Positions 24,531 to 32,869 of a stretch of DNA of 64,000 nt are shown here, piece by piece (position 1 is the first letter of the stretch; every line of letters begins with the position of its first letter). The stretch comes from DASXHY01 sp036272195 (GTDB taxonomy: Bacteria > Verrucomicrobiota > Verrucomicrobiia > Limisphaerales > DASXHY01). Location: assembly GCA_036272195.1 (NCBI GenBank), contig DATAZE010000043.1:62001-126000 (forward strand), read 5' to 3'. The notes below the pieces were generated by a model. It was given only the letters and a program-made list of their open reading frames with translations. It was not told the DNA's origin and did no database searches. A program made the translations under genes and the position numbers.

Positions 24531-26237
24531 GTGGCAGAGAAAGACGATTATTTGGTGGACATGCTGGTGGATCTCGGTTTTGTGACCGCCCCGCAAGTCC
24601 AGGCACTCCGCACTGAGGCAAATGCCGCCGGAGTTGGCGTTGTCGATTTGATGCTGGCCAATAAGATTATCCGGCCGGCGGATGTCACCCAGGCCAAAGC
24701 CGCCCATTTCGGCGCTGAAGTCGTTAATCTTGGTGAAGTCTCCGTCGCCGATGATGTCATCGCCACCGTTCCGCGCCACATCGCCAAAAAATATCGTATC
24801 GTCCCCGTCTTCAAGCATGGCGATACCTTGACCATCGCGCTCGCCGATCCTTCCGACCTCGATACCATCGACAGTCTGAACCATTTGCTGCGGCTGGAAA
24901 TCGTCCATCAGGTGGCGTCGGAGGCGGACATAGAAGCCGCGCTCAATAAGTATTATGGCGCGGACAAACGGGGATTGGGCGAGGACAGCCGTTTCAAAGA
25001 CGTGGTGCAGCAATTGACCGAAGAGCATGTCCAGGCAGTGAATGACGACGCCACGGTCGTCGAAGCCGATGCGCCGCTCATCAAATTGGTGAACCAGATC
25101 ATCGTTGAGGCGTTCAAGATGCGCGCGTCGGATATTCATCTGGAGCCGTTGGCCAAAAGATTTCGGTTGCGTTACCGCATTGACGGCATGATGCAGGAAA
25201 TGAAGTCGCCGCCGAAGCGGTTGCAGGCGGCCATCATCGCGCGCCTGAAAATCCAGTCCAACATGTCCATCGCGGAACATCGCATTCCACAGGACGGGCG
25301 CATCCAGTCACAAGTCGGCAGCAAAATCATCGATTTGCGCGTGTCGTGCCTGCCGACCAACCATGGCGAAAGCATCGTCATGCGTATTCTGGACAAGGAA
25401 GGATTGAAGCTCGGTTTGCCTGAGCTTGGATTTTTTACCGATGACCAGCAGACGTTTGAAAAATTGATCGGGTTGCCCGACGGAATTCTGCTCGTGACCG
25501 GCCCGACCGGTTCCGGCAAGACGACTACGCTTTATTCCTGTTTGCACTTCATCAACCGGCCTGACCGTAAAATCATTACGGTGGAAGACCCGGTGGAATA
25601 TATCCTGGCGGGCATCAACCAGGTGCAGGTCAGTGAGGCGGTGGGATTGTCTTTCAGTGCGGCCTTGCGCTCCATTCTCCGCCAGGCGCCGAACGTGATT
25701 ATGATTGGGGAAATTCGCGATTTGGAAACGGCGTCCATCGCGATCAATGCGTCGCTCACCGGCCATTTGGTTTTCTCCACGCTGCACACCAACGACGCGC
25801 CGGGCGCGGTCACGCGTTTGATTGATATTGGCGTGAAACCGTTTTTGGTGGCCTCCTCCACTCGCGCGCTCATGGCGCAACGTTTGGTGCGCAAAGTCTG
25901 CCGCAAATGCGCCGCGCCTTACATGCCGACGGAAGCCGAATTGCGGGCGTTGGGCCTGGATGCGGCCACGATTGCGAACGCGACGCCAATGAAAGGCCGG
26001 GGATGTCCGGATTGTTCGAACACCGGGTGCCGCGGGCGTTTCGGTGTGTTTGAGATTTTTTTGATTGATGACGAGGCGCGGAAATTGATTTACGAAAAGG
26101 TGCCGACTTCCGTCCTCCGCTCCCGGGCGCGGGAAATGGGGATGCGCACGCTGCGCGAAGACGGCATCCGCAAAGTCCTGGCGGGGCTGACGACGCCGGA
26201 GGAAGTCATTCGTGCCACGGTGGGTGATTCGGAGTAA
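24531..26237 (+). CDS. PilB/GspE-type assembly ATPase (first copy)
   Basis: A 568-residue hexameric motor ATPase for pilus or type II secretion. The N-terminal MshEN-like domain (about 1-145) is followed by the N2 domain with ASDIHLEP. The P-loop is GPTGSGKTTT with Lys330, then the Asp box ITVEDPVEYI, Walker B NVIMIGEIRDLETA and the His box LVFSTLHTNDAPGAVTRL. A CXXC pair of knuckles (CRKC, CPDC) is the zinc site usual in PilB/GspE. It starts with GTG and lacks a nearby ATG. It heads a run with pilT, a second copy and a PilC-like gene. Which secretin or pilus it drives is not visible in the window. Confidence 0.93.
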   Translation: MAEKDDYLVDMLVDLGFVTAPQVQALRTEANAAGVGVVDLMLANKIIRPADVTQAKAAHFGAEVVNLGEVSVADDVIATVPRHIAKKYRIVPVFKHGDTLTIALADPSDLDTIDSLNHLLRLEIVHQVASEADIEAALNKYYGADKRGLGEDSRFKDVVQQLTEEHVQAVNDDATVVEADAPLIKLVNQIIVEAFKMRASDIHLEPLAKRFRLRYRIDGMMQEMKSPPKRLQAAIIARLKIQSNMSIAEHRIPQDGRIQSQVGSKIIDLRVSCLPTNHGESIVMRILDKEGLKLGLPELGFFTDDQQTFEKLIGLPDGILLVTGPTGSGKTTTLYSCLHFINRPDRKIITVEDPVEYILAGINQVQVSEAVGLSFSAALRSILRQAPNVIMIGEIRDLETASIAINASLTGHLVFSTLHTNDAPGAVTRLIDIGVKPFLVASSTRALMAQRLVRKVCRKCAAPYMPTEAELRALGLDAATIANATPMKGRGCPDCSNTGCRGRFGVFEIFLIDDEARKLIYEKVPTSVLRSRAREMGMRTLREDGIRKVLAGLTTPEEVIRATVGDSE

Positions 26238-26338
26238 GAATGACGAACCCGCAGACACCCCCGCATTCGATGGTCTGAAATCTCTTTTCCCCGTGCGAAT
26301 TCCGATGTTACATTGTCCAAACCTAAAGCCGATTTAGC

Positions 26339-27445
26339 ATGTCCTACTCGATGTCTGATTTGTTGCAGTTGGTGGTGTCGGAAGGCGCTTCCGATCTCCA
26401 TCTGCGCGTGGGTATTCCCCCGACGATTCGTGTGCACGGCATTTTGCACCGGGTCGAAGGGCCGGCTTTGATGCCTGAAGACGCTGAGGAGCTGATGCGG
26501 AGCATTACGTCCGAGGAACACATCCAGCACGTGCGCGAGCGCGGTGGCGCGGACTACGGTTTTGCCTTCGGCGACGCCGCGCGTTTTCGTGTCAGCGCCT
26601 TCAAGGAAAAAGGCAATTTCGCGATGGTGCTCCGGCAGATTCCCAGCAAGTTGCTGACGATGGAGCAAATCGGCATTCCGCCCAGCGTCAAAGAACTGCT
26701 CTACAAGCCGCGCGGCCTGGTCCTGGTAACCGGCCCGACCGGTTCCGGCAAAACCACCACCCTGGCCTCGATGATCAATATCATCAATGAGGAACGCGAA
26801 GAAGCGCACATCATCACGGTGGAAGATCCGATTGAATATTATCACAAACACAAGAAAGCGGTGGTGACGCAGCGCGAGATCGGCGTGGACGTGCCGAATT
26901 TCGCCGAAGCGTTGCGCCGCGCGTTGCGGCAGGACCCGGACGTGGTGCTGGTCGGCGAAATGCGCGACCTGGAAACCATTGAAGCCGCCATTACCGCGGC
27001 GGAAACCGGTCACTTGGTTTTCGGCACCCTGCACACGACCGGCGCCGCCAAGACCATCGACCGTATCACGAACGCGTTTCCGACGAACCAGCAGGAAATG
27101 ATTCGTATTCAGCTTTCGACCGTCATGCAGGCGGTCATTTCGCAATTGCTCATCCCGCGCATTGACAAGCCCGGACGCGTGGCGGTGTTTGAAATCATGG
27201 TGAATACGCCGTCCATTGCCGCGCTGATTCGTGACAATAAAACCTTCCGTATTCAGTCGGACATCCAGACCGGCGCCAAGTACGGGATGGTGACGCTGGA
27301 CAGTTTCCTGGTGGAAAAATACCTGGCCGGCTTGATTGCGCGGGAGGAAGTGGTGACCAAGGCGCAGGATCCGGTGACCGTGCAGGCAAAACTGCAGGAG
27401 CTCGAATTGGCCCAGGCTACCGCGCCGGCGGCCCCGGCAGCTTGA
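26339..27445 (+). CDS. pilT: Twitching-motility retraction ATPase PilT
   Basis: A 368-residue retraction ATPase. It has the short PilT N-terminal domain (SDLHLRVGIPPTIRVHG), the P-loop GPTGSGKTTT with Lys138, VVLVGEMRDLETI as Walker B, and LVFGTLHTTGAAKTIDRI. The PilT-specific tail AALIRDNKTFRIQSDIQTGA corresponds to the AIRNLIRE region needed for retraction. There is no zinc motif, as expected. Its presence between two PilB-like ATPases argues for a dynamic, retractable type IV pilus more than a pure type II secretion piston. The gap to the next gene is only 13 bases. Confidence 0.95.
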   Translation: MSYSMSDLLQLVVSEGASDLHLRVGIPPTIRVHGILHRVEGPALMPEDAEELMRSITSEEHIQHVRERGGADYGFAFGDAARFRVSAFKEKGNFAMVLRQIPSKLLTMEQIGIPPSVKELLYKPRGLVLVTGPTGSGKTTTLASMINIINEEREEAHIITVEDPIEYYHKHKKAVVTQREIGVDVPNFAEALRRALRQDPDVVLVGEMRDLETIEAAITAAETGHLVFGTLHTTGAAKTIDRITNAFPTNQQEMIRIQLSTVMQAVISQLLIPRIDKPGRVAVFEIMVNTPSIAALIRDNKTFRIQSDIQTGAKYGMVTLDSFLVEKYLAGLIAREEVVTKAQDPVTVQAKLQELELAQATAPAAPAA

Positions 27446-27458
27446 CGATATTTTTGAT

Positions 27459-29168
27459 ATGGCGGACGAAATTTTAAATCCGTTGCTGTCGCTCATTAAG
27501 GAGCAGAGCCTTATTGACGACTTGCAATTCGAGGAAGTGGTGGCGGAACATAAACGCGCCGGTACACCCGTCTTCCAGATCCTCCAAGACTTCGGCATCA
27601 TGGATCTGGACACGATCCTGCAACTGGAGGCCAATCACCTGGGGGCGCAAGTGGTTTCGTTGACGGACACGGAATTTCCGCAGGAGCTGCTAAAAACCAT
27701 CCCGGCCAACACGGCGCGCATGTATCGCTGCCTCCCGGTGGCGCAAATGGACGGCACGCTGCAGGTCGCTTTCGAGGATCCGCTCAATCCAGCGCGCGTG
27801 GATGAATTAGGATTTATCGTCCGAAAAGAAATTCAGCCGGTGGTGGCCAATCCTGTTGAGATCGAGAAGTTGATTGAACGGTATTACGGTCAGGACGACG
27901 GCGACAACGTGTCCGAGCTGCTCAAACAGTTGGGTGAAGACTCCGAGATGGCCAAGGAAGTCGAGGAAGTCGCTGATTCGGAGAATGCCCACGCTTTGGC
28001 CGACCTGGCGGACGCGGCGCCGATTGTGCGGTTCGTGAACCTGGTTGTGATGCAGGCGGTGCAGGACCGCGCGAGCGATATTCATTTTGAACCGTTTGAA
28101 ACGGAGTTCCGCATTCGCTATCGTGTGGACGGCGCGCTTTACGAAATGTCCCCGCCGCCGAAGCACCTGGCGATTCCCGTGGTGTCGCGTATCAAGGTCA
28201 TGGCGAACCTGAATATTTCCGAGCGGCGCATCCCGCAGGACGGGCGCATTAGTTTTTCGCTCGGCGCCAAGCAGATCGATTTGCGTGTTTCCACGCTGCC
28301 GACCCAGTTTGGCGAATCGGTCGTGTTGCGCGTTCTCGACCGGTCCTCCGTGAATCTGGAGCTCGAATCGCTGGGTTTTCCCAAATACGTTTTTGATTTC
28401 GTTTCCGAAGTCATCCTGCGTCCGAACGGCATTTTCGTGGTTACCGGGCCGACCGGTTGCGGCAAAACGACCACGCTTTATTCCTGTCTGCGCCGCGTTA
28501 ACACCATTGATTCGAAACTGTTGACGGCGGAGGACCCGGTCGAATTCGATATCGAAGGCATCATGCAGGTAGCGATCAATGAAGGCGCCGGCATGACGTT
28601 CAGCAAGGCGTTGCGCTCGTTCCTGCGCCAGGACCCGGACATCATCATGGTGGGTGAAATGCGCGACCTCGAAACAGCGCAAATTTCCATTCAGGCGTCG
28701 CTCACCGGTCACTTGGTGTTGAGCACCCTGCATACGAACGATTCACCCGGCGCCGTGACGCGCCTCGTGGACATGGGCGTGGAGCCGTTCCTGATTTCCT
28801 CCACGCTGATGGGCGTGCTGGGCCAGCGCCTGGTCAGGACTGTATGCAAGAATTGCCGCACGCCATTCGAGCCGACCGAGGCGCAATTGTCGCTGCTGAA
28901 TCTCTCGCCGCATGATCTTGGCGACAAAGTCTTTTATTACGGCCGCGGCTGTTCAAACTGCAATGACACCGGTTATCGCGGACGCAAAGGCATTTATGAA
29001 TTGTTGATCGTCAACGATCCGATTCGCACGCTGATTAACGAGCGCGCTCCGACCGTGGTGGTGCGTCAGAAAGCCGTCGAGCTGGGCATGGTGACGTTGA
29101 GGGAAGACGGCTTGCGAGGAATCTTTGATGGTGATACAACTATTGAAGAAGTCGTGAAATACACCTAA
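27459..29168 (+). CDS. PilB/GspE-type assembly ATPase (second copy)
   Basis: A 569-residue paralogue of the protein at 24531. It has ASDIHFEP, P-loop GPTGCGKTTT with Lys336 (Cys replaces the usual Ser), LTAEDPVEFD, Walker B DIIMVGEMRDLETA, LVLSTLHTNDSPGAVTRL and the zinc knuckles CKNC and CSNC. The N-terminal MshEN-like domain is present. Two extension ATPases beside one retraction ATPase and one platform protein suggest alternate motors for different fibres, or a heteromeric motor. It is closely linked to pilT upstream and separated from the platform gene by about 110 bases holding a heptamer repeat pair. Confidence 0.93.
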   Translation: MADEILNPLLSLIKEQSLIDDLQFEEVVAEHKRAGTPVFQILQDFGIMDLDTILQLEANHLGAQVVSLTDTEFPQELLKTIPANTARMYRCLPVAQMDGTLQVAFEDPLNPARVDELGFIVRKEIQPVVANPVEIEKLIERYYGQDDGDNVSELLKQLGEDSEMAKEVEEVADSENAHALADLADAAPIVRFVNLVVMQAVQDRASDIHFEPFETEFRIRYRVDGALYEMSPPPKHLAIPVVSRIKVMANLNISERRIPQDGRISFSLGAKQIDLRVSTLPTQFGESVVLRVLDRSSVNLELESLGFPKYVFDFVSEVILRPNGIFVVTGPTGCGKTTTLYSCLRRVNTIDSKLLTAEDPVEFDIEGIMQVAINEGAGMTFSKALRSFLRQDPDIIMVGEMRDLETAQISIQASLTGHLVLSTLHTNDSPGAVTRLVDMGVEPFLISSTLMGVLGQRLVRTVCKNCRTPFEPTEAQLSLLNLSPHDLGDKVFYYGRGCSNCNDTGYRGRKGIYELLIVNDPIRTLINERAPTVVVRQKAVELGMVTLREDGLRGIFDGDTTIEEVVKYT

Positions 29169-29184
29169 TGTGTCTCCAATCCCC

Positions 29185-29261
29185 AGCCTTCAGATTCCAG
29201 TCAACTGCCAGCCCTCGCTTACAGGACTCGACCGGAGGCTGTGGACTGAGGACCGCGGACT
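29185..29261 (+). repeat. Degenerate 7-bp repeat pair in opposite orientation
   Basis: Arm 1 is AGCCTTC-AGATTCC-AGTCAAC (29185-29205). Arm 2 is GGAGGCT-GTGGACT-GAGGACC-GCGGACT (29234-29261), whose reverse complement reads AGTCCGC-GGTCCTC-AGTCCAC-AGCCTCC. Both arms keep 7-base spacing and share an AGTCC-like core, so this is a worn member of the heptamer family. It lies between the second PilB-like gene and the PilC-like gene. Confidence 0.5.
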
Positions 29262-29277
29262 AATATAGGAGCCGTTT

Positions 29278-30594
29278 ATGCCAAAGTTTAACTATGTTGC
29301 CATGGATTCCCATGGGAAGGAAACCAAGGGAACGCTTGAGGTCAACAGCCAGAATGAAGCGATTGGCCGCGTCAAGGAGATGGGGCTTTTCCCCACGAAG
29401 ATTGTCGAAGTAGAAAAGGTCAAGGACAAGGCGGACAAGAAAGCCGCCCCAACTGCTGGTAAAAAAGCCGTCGCTGGAAAGAAAAAAGGCGGTGGCATTC
29501 AGATCAATATCAAGATCCCCGGCCTCGGCGGCAGGGTGAAATCGAAGGTATTGACGACCTTCACCCGGCAGTTGGCCACGCTGGTGGATGCCGGTTTGCC
29601 GTTGCTGCGCGGCTTGCGCGTGCTTGAAAAGCAGGAGAAAAATCCCACGCTGAAAAACATCCTCGCCGAACTGGCATTGTCCATCGAAGGCGGCAGCACA
29701 TTCTCGGAAGGTCTCGCGCAGCATCCCAAGGTTTTCAATCGTTTGTTCGTGAACATGGTCAAGGCCGGGGAACTGGGCGGTGTGCTCGAAGTCGTGCTCG
29801 CGCGCCTGTCCGAGTTCATGGAAAAGGCGCAAAAGATCAAAGGCAAAGTCATCGCCGCCATGTTCTATCCCTGCGCCGTGCTGGTGGTGGCGACCGCCAT
29901 CCTGATGATTTTGATGGTCTTCGTCATTCCGAAATTCAAGGAAGTGTTCGCCGGCATGTTGGATGGCGCGCAATTGCCCGCCTTCACGCGCCTGGTGCTG
30001 GGCATCAGTGAAGTTATCAAGGACCATATTCTATACGCATTGGCCGGAGTGGTGGTCCTATGGATTGCATTCGTCATGGCTGGCCGCACCAAGCCAGGGC
30101 GGCGTGTCTTCGACAAGGTCAAGCTTAAGGCGCCGGTGTTTGGACCTGTCGTCACCAAAGTTGCCATCTCCCGTTTCACCCGCACGCTGGGCACGCTCAT
30201 CAGCAGCGGTGTTCCCATCTTGCAGGCCCTGACCATTGTGAGGGAAACCTCCGGCAACGTCATCGTCGGCAGCGCCGTGCTGGCCATTCACGACAGCGTC
30301 AAGGAAGGTGAAACCATCACGGCACCCCTGGAAGCTTCGCGTGTGTTTCCGCCGATGGTCGTCAGCATGGTGGACGTCGGTGAGCAAACCGGCGCGTTGC
30401 CTGAAATGTTGCTCAAAATCGCCGATAACTACGATGAGGAAGTCGATAACGCCGTCGCTGCCATGACTTCGCTGTTGGAGCCGATCATGATTGTGTTCCT
30501 GGCCGTTGTCGTTGGCAGTATCGTTATCGCCATGTTCATGCCTCTGATTGCGCTGATGAATAGCGTCGGCGGCGACAATGGCGGCAAAGAATAA
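29278..30594 (+). CDS. PilC/GspF-type inner-membrane platform protein
   Basis: A 438-residue polytopic protein of the GspF family that couples the cytoplasmic ATPases to pilin polymerisation. The N-terminal segment KFNYVAMDSHGKETKGTLEV is typical. A Lys-rich linker (about 55-80) follows, then two GspF domains (about 95-220 and 300-425) with LATLVDAGLPLLRGLRVL and LGTLISSGVPILQALTI. Three membrane stretches lie at about 200-220, 245-268 and 400-425. A strong AGGAG lies ahead of the ATG. A perfect-stem terminator at 30615-30650 closes the motor operon, so the pilin genes beyond it probably have their own expression signals. Confidence 0.95.
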   Translation: MPKFNYVAMDSHGKETKGTLEVNSQNEAIGRVKEMGLFPTKIVEVEKVKDKADKKAAPTAGKKAVAGKKKGGGIQINIKIPGLGGRVKSKVLTTFTRQLATLVDAGLPLLRGLRVLEKQEKNPTLKNILAELALSIEGGSTFSEGLAQHPKVFNRLFVNMVKAGELGGVLEVVLARLSEFMEKAQKIKGKVIAAMFYPCAVLVVATAILMILMVFVIPKFKEVFAGMLDGAQLPAFTRLVLGISEVIKDHILYALAGVVVLWIAFVMAGRTKPGRRVFDKVKLKAPVFGPVVTKVAISRFTRTLGTLISSGVPILQALTIVRETSGNVIVGSAVLAIHDSVKEGETITAPLEASRVFPPMVVSMVDVGEQTGALPEMLLKIADNYDEEVDNAVAAMTSLLEPIMIVFLAVVVGSIVIAMFMPLIALMNSVGGDNGGKE

Positions 30595-30614
30595 GGCTTT
30601 TTCAAGTTTCAAGA

Positions 30615-30650
30615 TCGGCCACCGGAGGGCAGTCCGGTGGCCGACTTTTT
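30615..30650 (+). terminator. Rho-independent terminator after the PilC-like gene
   Basis: TCGGCCACCGGA (30615-30626) pairs perfectly with TCCGGTGGCCGA (30633-30644) around a 6-base loop, followed by CTTTTT. It sits 21 bases behind the PilC-like stop codon. Confidence 0.9.
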
Positions 30651-30672
30651 CGATAGAGTCCATGGAAAAGAA

Positions 30673-30710
30673 TTGACAAAGATACCCACGATGTGTAAAT
30701 ACATTGTAAG
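30673..30710 (+). promoter_or_regulatory. Promoter and possible operator of the BrnT/CopG-type pair
   Basis: TTGACA (30673-30678) lies 17 bases before TAAATA (30696-30701). The -10 region overlaps TGTAAATACATTGTA (30694-30708), a near-palindrome of the kind bound by ribbon-helix-helix antitoxins in related operons. Autoregulation by the downstream antitoxin is inferred. The toxin ATG is at 30749. Confidence 0.45.
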
Positions 30711-30748
30711 GACATTGCATGGGCGATTGAGTGACAAATCGGCTCTTT

Positions 30749-31036
30749 ATGGAGTTTGATTGGAACAATTCGCCGCTAAGTCCTGACAGTTCTTTGACGC
30801 AACGAGAGGTGGAAGAGTCTTTTGAGGACCCCTTCGCCCTACGGTTGTTGCCGGATTCGCCTCGGTTTTCCGCCCAGGCGCGGTATTTCAACCTGGGAAT
30901 GTCGGCGGGCGGGGTGGGGATTTTCAGCGTGTACCGGACCAACGGGAAGCAAGTCCGGGTCATGCTGGCCCGGCCGTTTGAGCCGGAGGAAAGATTTTTT
31001 TATCAGCGGAAAGTGGATCAGACTTTAAACCAGTGA
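30749..31036 (+). CDS. BrnT-like toxin (DUF497 family)
   Basis: A 95-residue protein read from ATG 30749 as MEFDWNNSPLSPDS, the usual BrnT opening (MxFxWD). VEESFEDPFALRLLPD, ARYFNLGMSAGGVGIFSVYR and QVRVMLARPFEPEERFFYQR follow the fold of RelE-like BrnT ribonucleases, though the N-terminal part is diverged. The GTG at 30731 would add six residues but is not needed. It is followed by a ribbon-helix-helix antitoxin gene, the normal toxin-first order. The pair lies between the pilus motor genes and the pilin genes, behind a terminator and with its own promoter, which suggests insertion into an older operon. Confidence 0.75.
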   Translation: MEFDWNNSPLSPDSSLTQREVEESFEDPFALRLLPDSPRFSAQARYFNLGMSAGGVGIFSVYRTNGKQVRVMLARPFEPEERFFYQRKVDQTLNQ

Positions 31037-31039
31037 CGC

Positions 31040-31094
31040 GTGGCGGGTAACAGGTGGCGGATTTATGTCACCCCTCACGAGCCACTGGTCATAC
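31040..31094 (+). repeat. 7-bp repeat pair between toxin and antitoxin genes
   Basis: Arm 1 is GTGGCGG-GTAACAG-GTGGCGG (31040-31060). Arm 2 is GTCACCC-CTCACGA-GCCACTG-GTCATAC (31067-31094), in the complementary sense. Both arms keep strict 7-base phasing. The element fills the gap before the antitoxin ATG at 31097 and makes the upstream GTG at 31040 look like a start codon. Confidence 0.55.
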
Positions 31095-31096
31095 AA

Positions 31097-31372
31097 ATGC
31101 GCGCGTTCGCCAATTGGGATGAGGTGCCGCTCTTCGACAGTGAAGAGGGTGAGGCGGCTTTCTGGGCTGAGAACCGGCCGGACCTCCGGTTGATGGAAGC
31201 GGCATTGGCGGGCAACGGCGATTCGGCGGAGTCGGTGACGATTACGCTGCGAATCGATCCGCGGATGCTGGCGCGCATCAAACGGCTCGCTCGCTCACGT
31301 TATTTAAATTATCAGAGCATGATTAAACAGTGGTTGAGCGAGCGGATGGAGAACGAATTGCGCGAACGATAG
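31097..31372 (+). CDS. CopG-type ribbon-helix-helix antitoxin
   Basis: A 91-residue protein from ATG 31097 (MRAFANWDEVPLFDSEEGEA). An acidic N-terminal half with VPLFDSEEGEAAFWAENRPD matches the CopG_antitoxin family pattern (IPxFxSEEEEAxFW). The C-terminal half VTITLRIDPRMLARIKRLA and YQSMIKQWLSERMENE is a ribbon-helix-helix DNA-binding fold. The frame is open back to GTG 31040, but those codons are a heptamer repeat, so the later ATG is preferred. It should neutralise the BrnT-like toxin and repress the shared promoter. The next pilin gene starts 15 bases after its stop. Confidence 0.75.
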   Translation: MRAFANWDEVPLFDSEEGEAAFWAENRPDLRLMEAALAGNGDSAESVTITLRIDPRMLARIKRLARSRYLNYQSMIKQWLSERMENELRER

Positions 31373-31387
31373 AAACACCGACACCCC

Positions 31388-32098
31388 ATGAAAAACTCCG
31401 GTCATCTTTCCCGGCGGCCCATTGACGCGGCATTCACGCTGATCGAACTCATCGTGGTCATTGCGATCATTGGCATCCTGGCCAGTTTGATTTTTCCCAT
31501 CGTTGGAGCAGTGAACAAGCAGAAGCTGATTTCCACCGCGAAAACGCAATTGAAGGCAGTTGAAGCGGCCATCGATGGCTATAAAACCAAGCTCGGCTTT
31601 TATCCGCCCGACAGTCCGAACGGCGCTATCACAAACCAACTTTACTTCGAGCTGATGGGAACCACCAACAATGGCGCAGGTCAGCCCGCACCGACTCTAT
31701 GGGTAACTGTGGATGGCAGCGCACAAATTGGCACCACGACGAGTCCCAATATCACCGCAGTTTTTAATATTTCAGGGATGGCCAACACGTCCACTCGGGC
31801 GCACTCCGATGATTCAGGTGCCGCGGCCACGACTTTCATCAACAACCTGACACCGAATCAGGTTGGGGTGCTCGATTTGGTCACCGCGCCGCAGGTCAAG
31901 CTTTTGGTCTGCTCTGTCCCCTGGCCAACGGAGAAAACGCCTTATCCGCTTCCGGGCGATCCTGGTGTGACTCCGTTTTGCTACAATTCCTCCCATCCGA
32001 CGAATAACACCGCTTCGTATGATTTGTGGGTGGATGTTGTCGTCAAGGGTAAGACCAACCGGGTTTGTAATTGGAGCACGCAACCTATCGTACTATGA
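31388..32098 (+). CDS. Pseudopilin (GspG-like)
   Basis: A 236-residue prepilin. The leader is 15 residues (MKNSGHLSRRPIDAA), then FTLIELIVVIAIIGILASLI with Glu at mature position 5. The body begins KTQLKAVEAAIDGYKTKLGFYPPD, the GspG-like pattern of a long helix followed by a proline-rich loop. The cleavage position has Ala, not Gly, at -1. It is the first of six pilin-like genes, probably the major or a principal subunit. Its stop overlaps the next start by ATGA. Confidence 0.88.
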   Translation: MKNSGHLSRRPIDAAFTLIELIVVIAIIGILASLIFPIVGAVNKQKLISTAKTQLKAVEAAIDGYKTKLGFYPPDSPNGAITNQLYFELMGTTNNGAGQPAPTLWVTVDGSAQIGTTTSPNITAVFNISGMANTSTRAHSDDSGAAATTFINNLTPNQVGVLDLVTAPQVKLLVCSVPWPTEKTPYPLPGDPGVTPFCYNSSHPTNNTASYDLWVDVVVKGKTNRVCNWSTQPIVL

Positions 32099-32865
32099 AC
32101 AACTCTTCGCTTCGTCGAAACTCTGGCCACGGCTTCACGCTGATTGAATTATTGGTGGTGATCGCCATCATCGGTATCCTGGCGGCGCTGCTGCTTCCGG
32201 CGCTGGCTGGCGCGAAAAAAGCCGCGCAAGTCAAAAAGGCCCGGCTGGAAATCAGCGCGCTCGTCAGTGCCATCAATCGCTACGACTCGACCTACAGCCG
32301 TTATCCAACGGCCCAGAATGGCGGCACGAATGATTTCACGTATTACGGCGGCAGTCCTTTGGATAACGTGATATCTCCCAACGTTGCCGTAAGTACGTCT
32401 CCCTGTCTCGGCACGAATAACGCCGAAGTCATCGCCATCCTGATGGACATAGAGAAATATCCGGGCGGCGGAACCAACACGGTCAATCTCGGTCACGTCA
32501 AAAACACGCAGCAAGTCAAGTTCCTCAACGCGCAAATGGTGGATGCCACCAATTTGCCCGGCGTCGGACCGGACTTGGTTTATCGCGATCCCTGGGGAAA
32601 TCCTTACATCATCACCATGGATTTGAATTTCAATGAGAACACACAGGATTCTTTCTACAAACTGAAAAGTGTCTCACAGGCAAACCCCGGACAACCTGCC
32701 GGCATCAATGGCCTGGTAAATCCGTCCGACTCCTCGGGCACTTCGGACGACTACGAATATCGCGGCGGCGCGATGGTCTGGTCGCTCGGGCCGGACAAAA
32801 GAGCCAGTATCACTTTTCACGCGGACCAGGACGCTAATCGGGACAATGTTGTGAGCTGGAAATAA
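32095..32865 (+). CDS. Pseudopilin (GspG-like, second)
   Basis: A 256-residue prepilin read from ATG 32095, which overlaps the previous stop by ATGA. The frame stays open upstream inside the previous gene, but this start gives a normal 13-residue leader (MNNSSLRRNSGHG) and Gly-Phe cleavage before FTLIELLVVIAIIGILAALL. The body has KKARLEISALVSAINRYDST, then a long variable loop with PWGNPYIITMDLN and late GAMVWSLGPDK, as in GspG-type subunits. It is followed after four bases by the H-like gene. Confidence 0.88.
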   Translation: MNNSSLRRNSGHGFTLIELLVVIAIIGILAALLLPALAGAKKAAQVKKARLEISALVSAINRYDSTYSRYPTAQNGGTNDFTYYGGSPLDNVISPNVAVSTSPCLGTNNAEVIAILMDIEKYPGGGTNTVNLGHVKNTQQVKFLNAQMVDATNLPGVGPDLVYRDPWGNPYIITMDLNFNENTQDSFYKLKSVSQANPGQPAGINGLVNPSDSSGTSDDYEYRGGAMVWSLGPDKRASITFHADQDANRDNVVSWK

Positions 32866-32869
32866 GGTC

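Noticed and set aside
26090..27634. 514-codon minus-strand open frame opposite pilT
   Set aside because: It is rich in Arg and His with no recognisable motif, as expected for the reverse of a GC-rich coding gene. The plus strand encodes a clear PilT.
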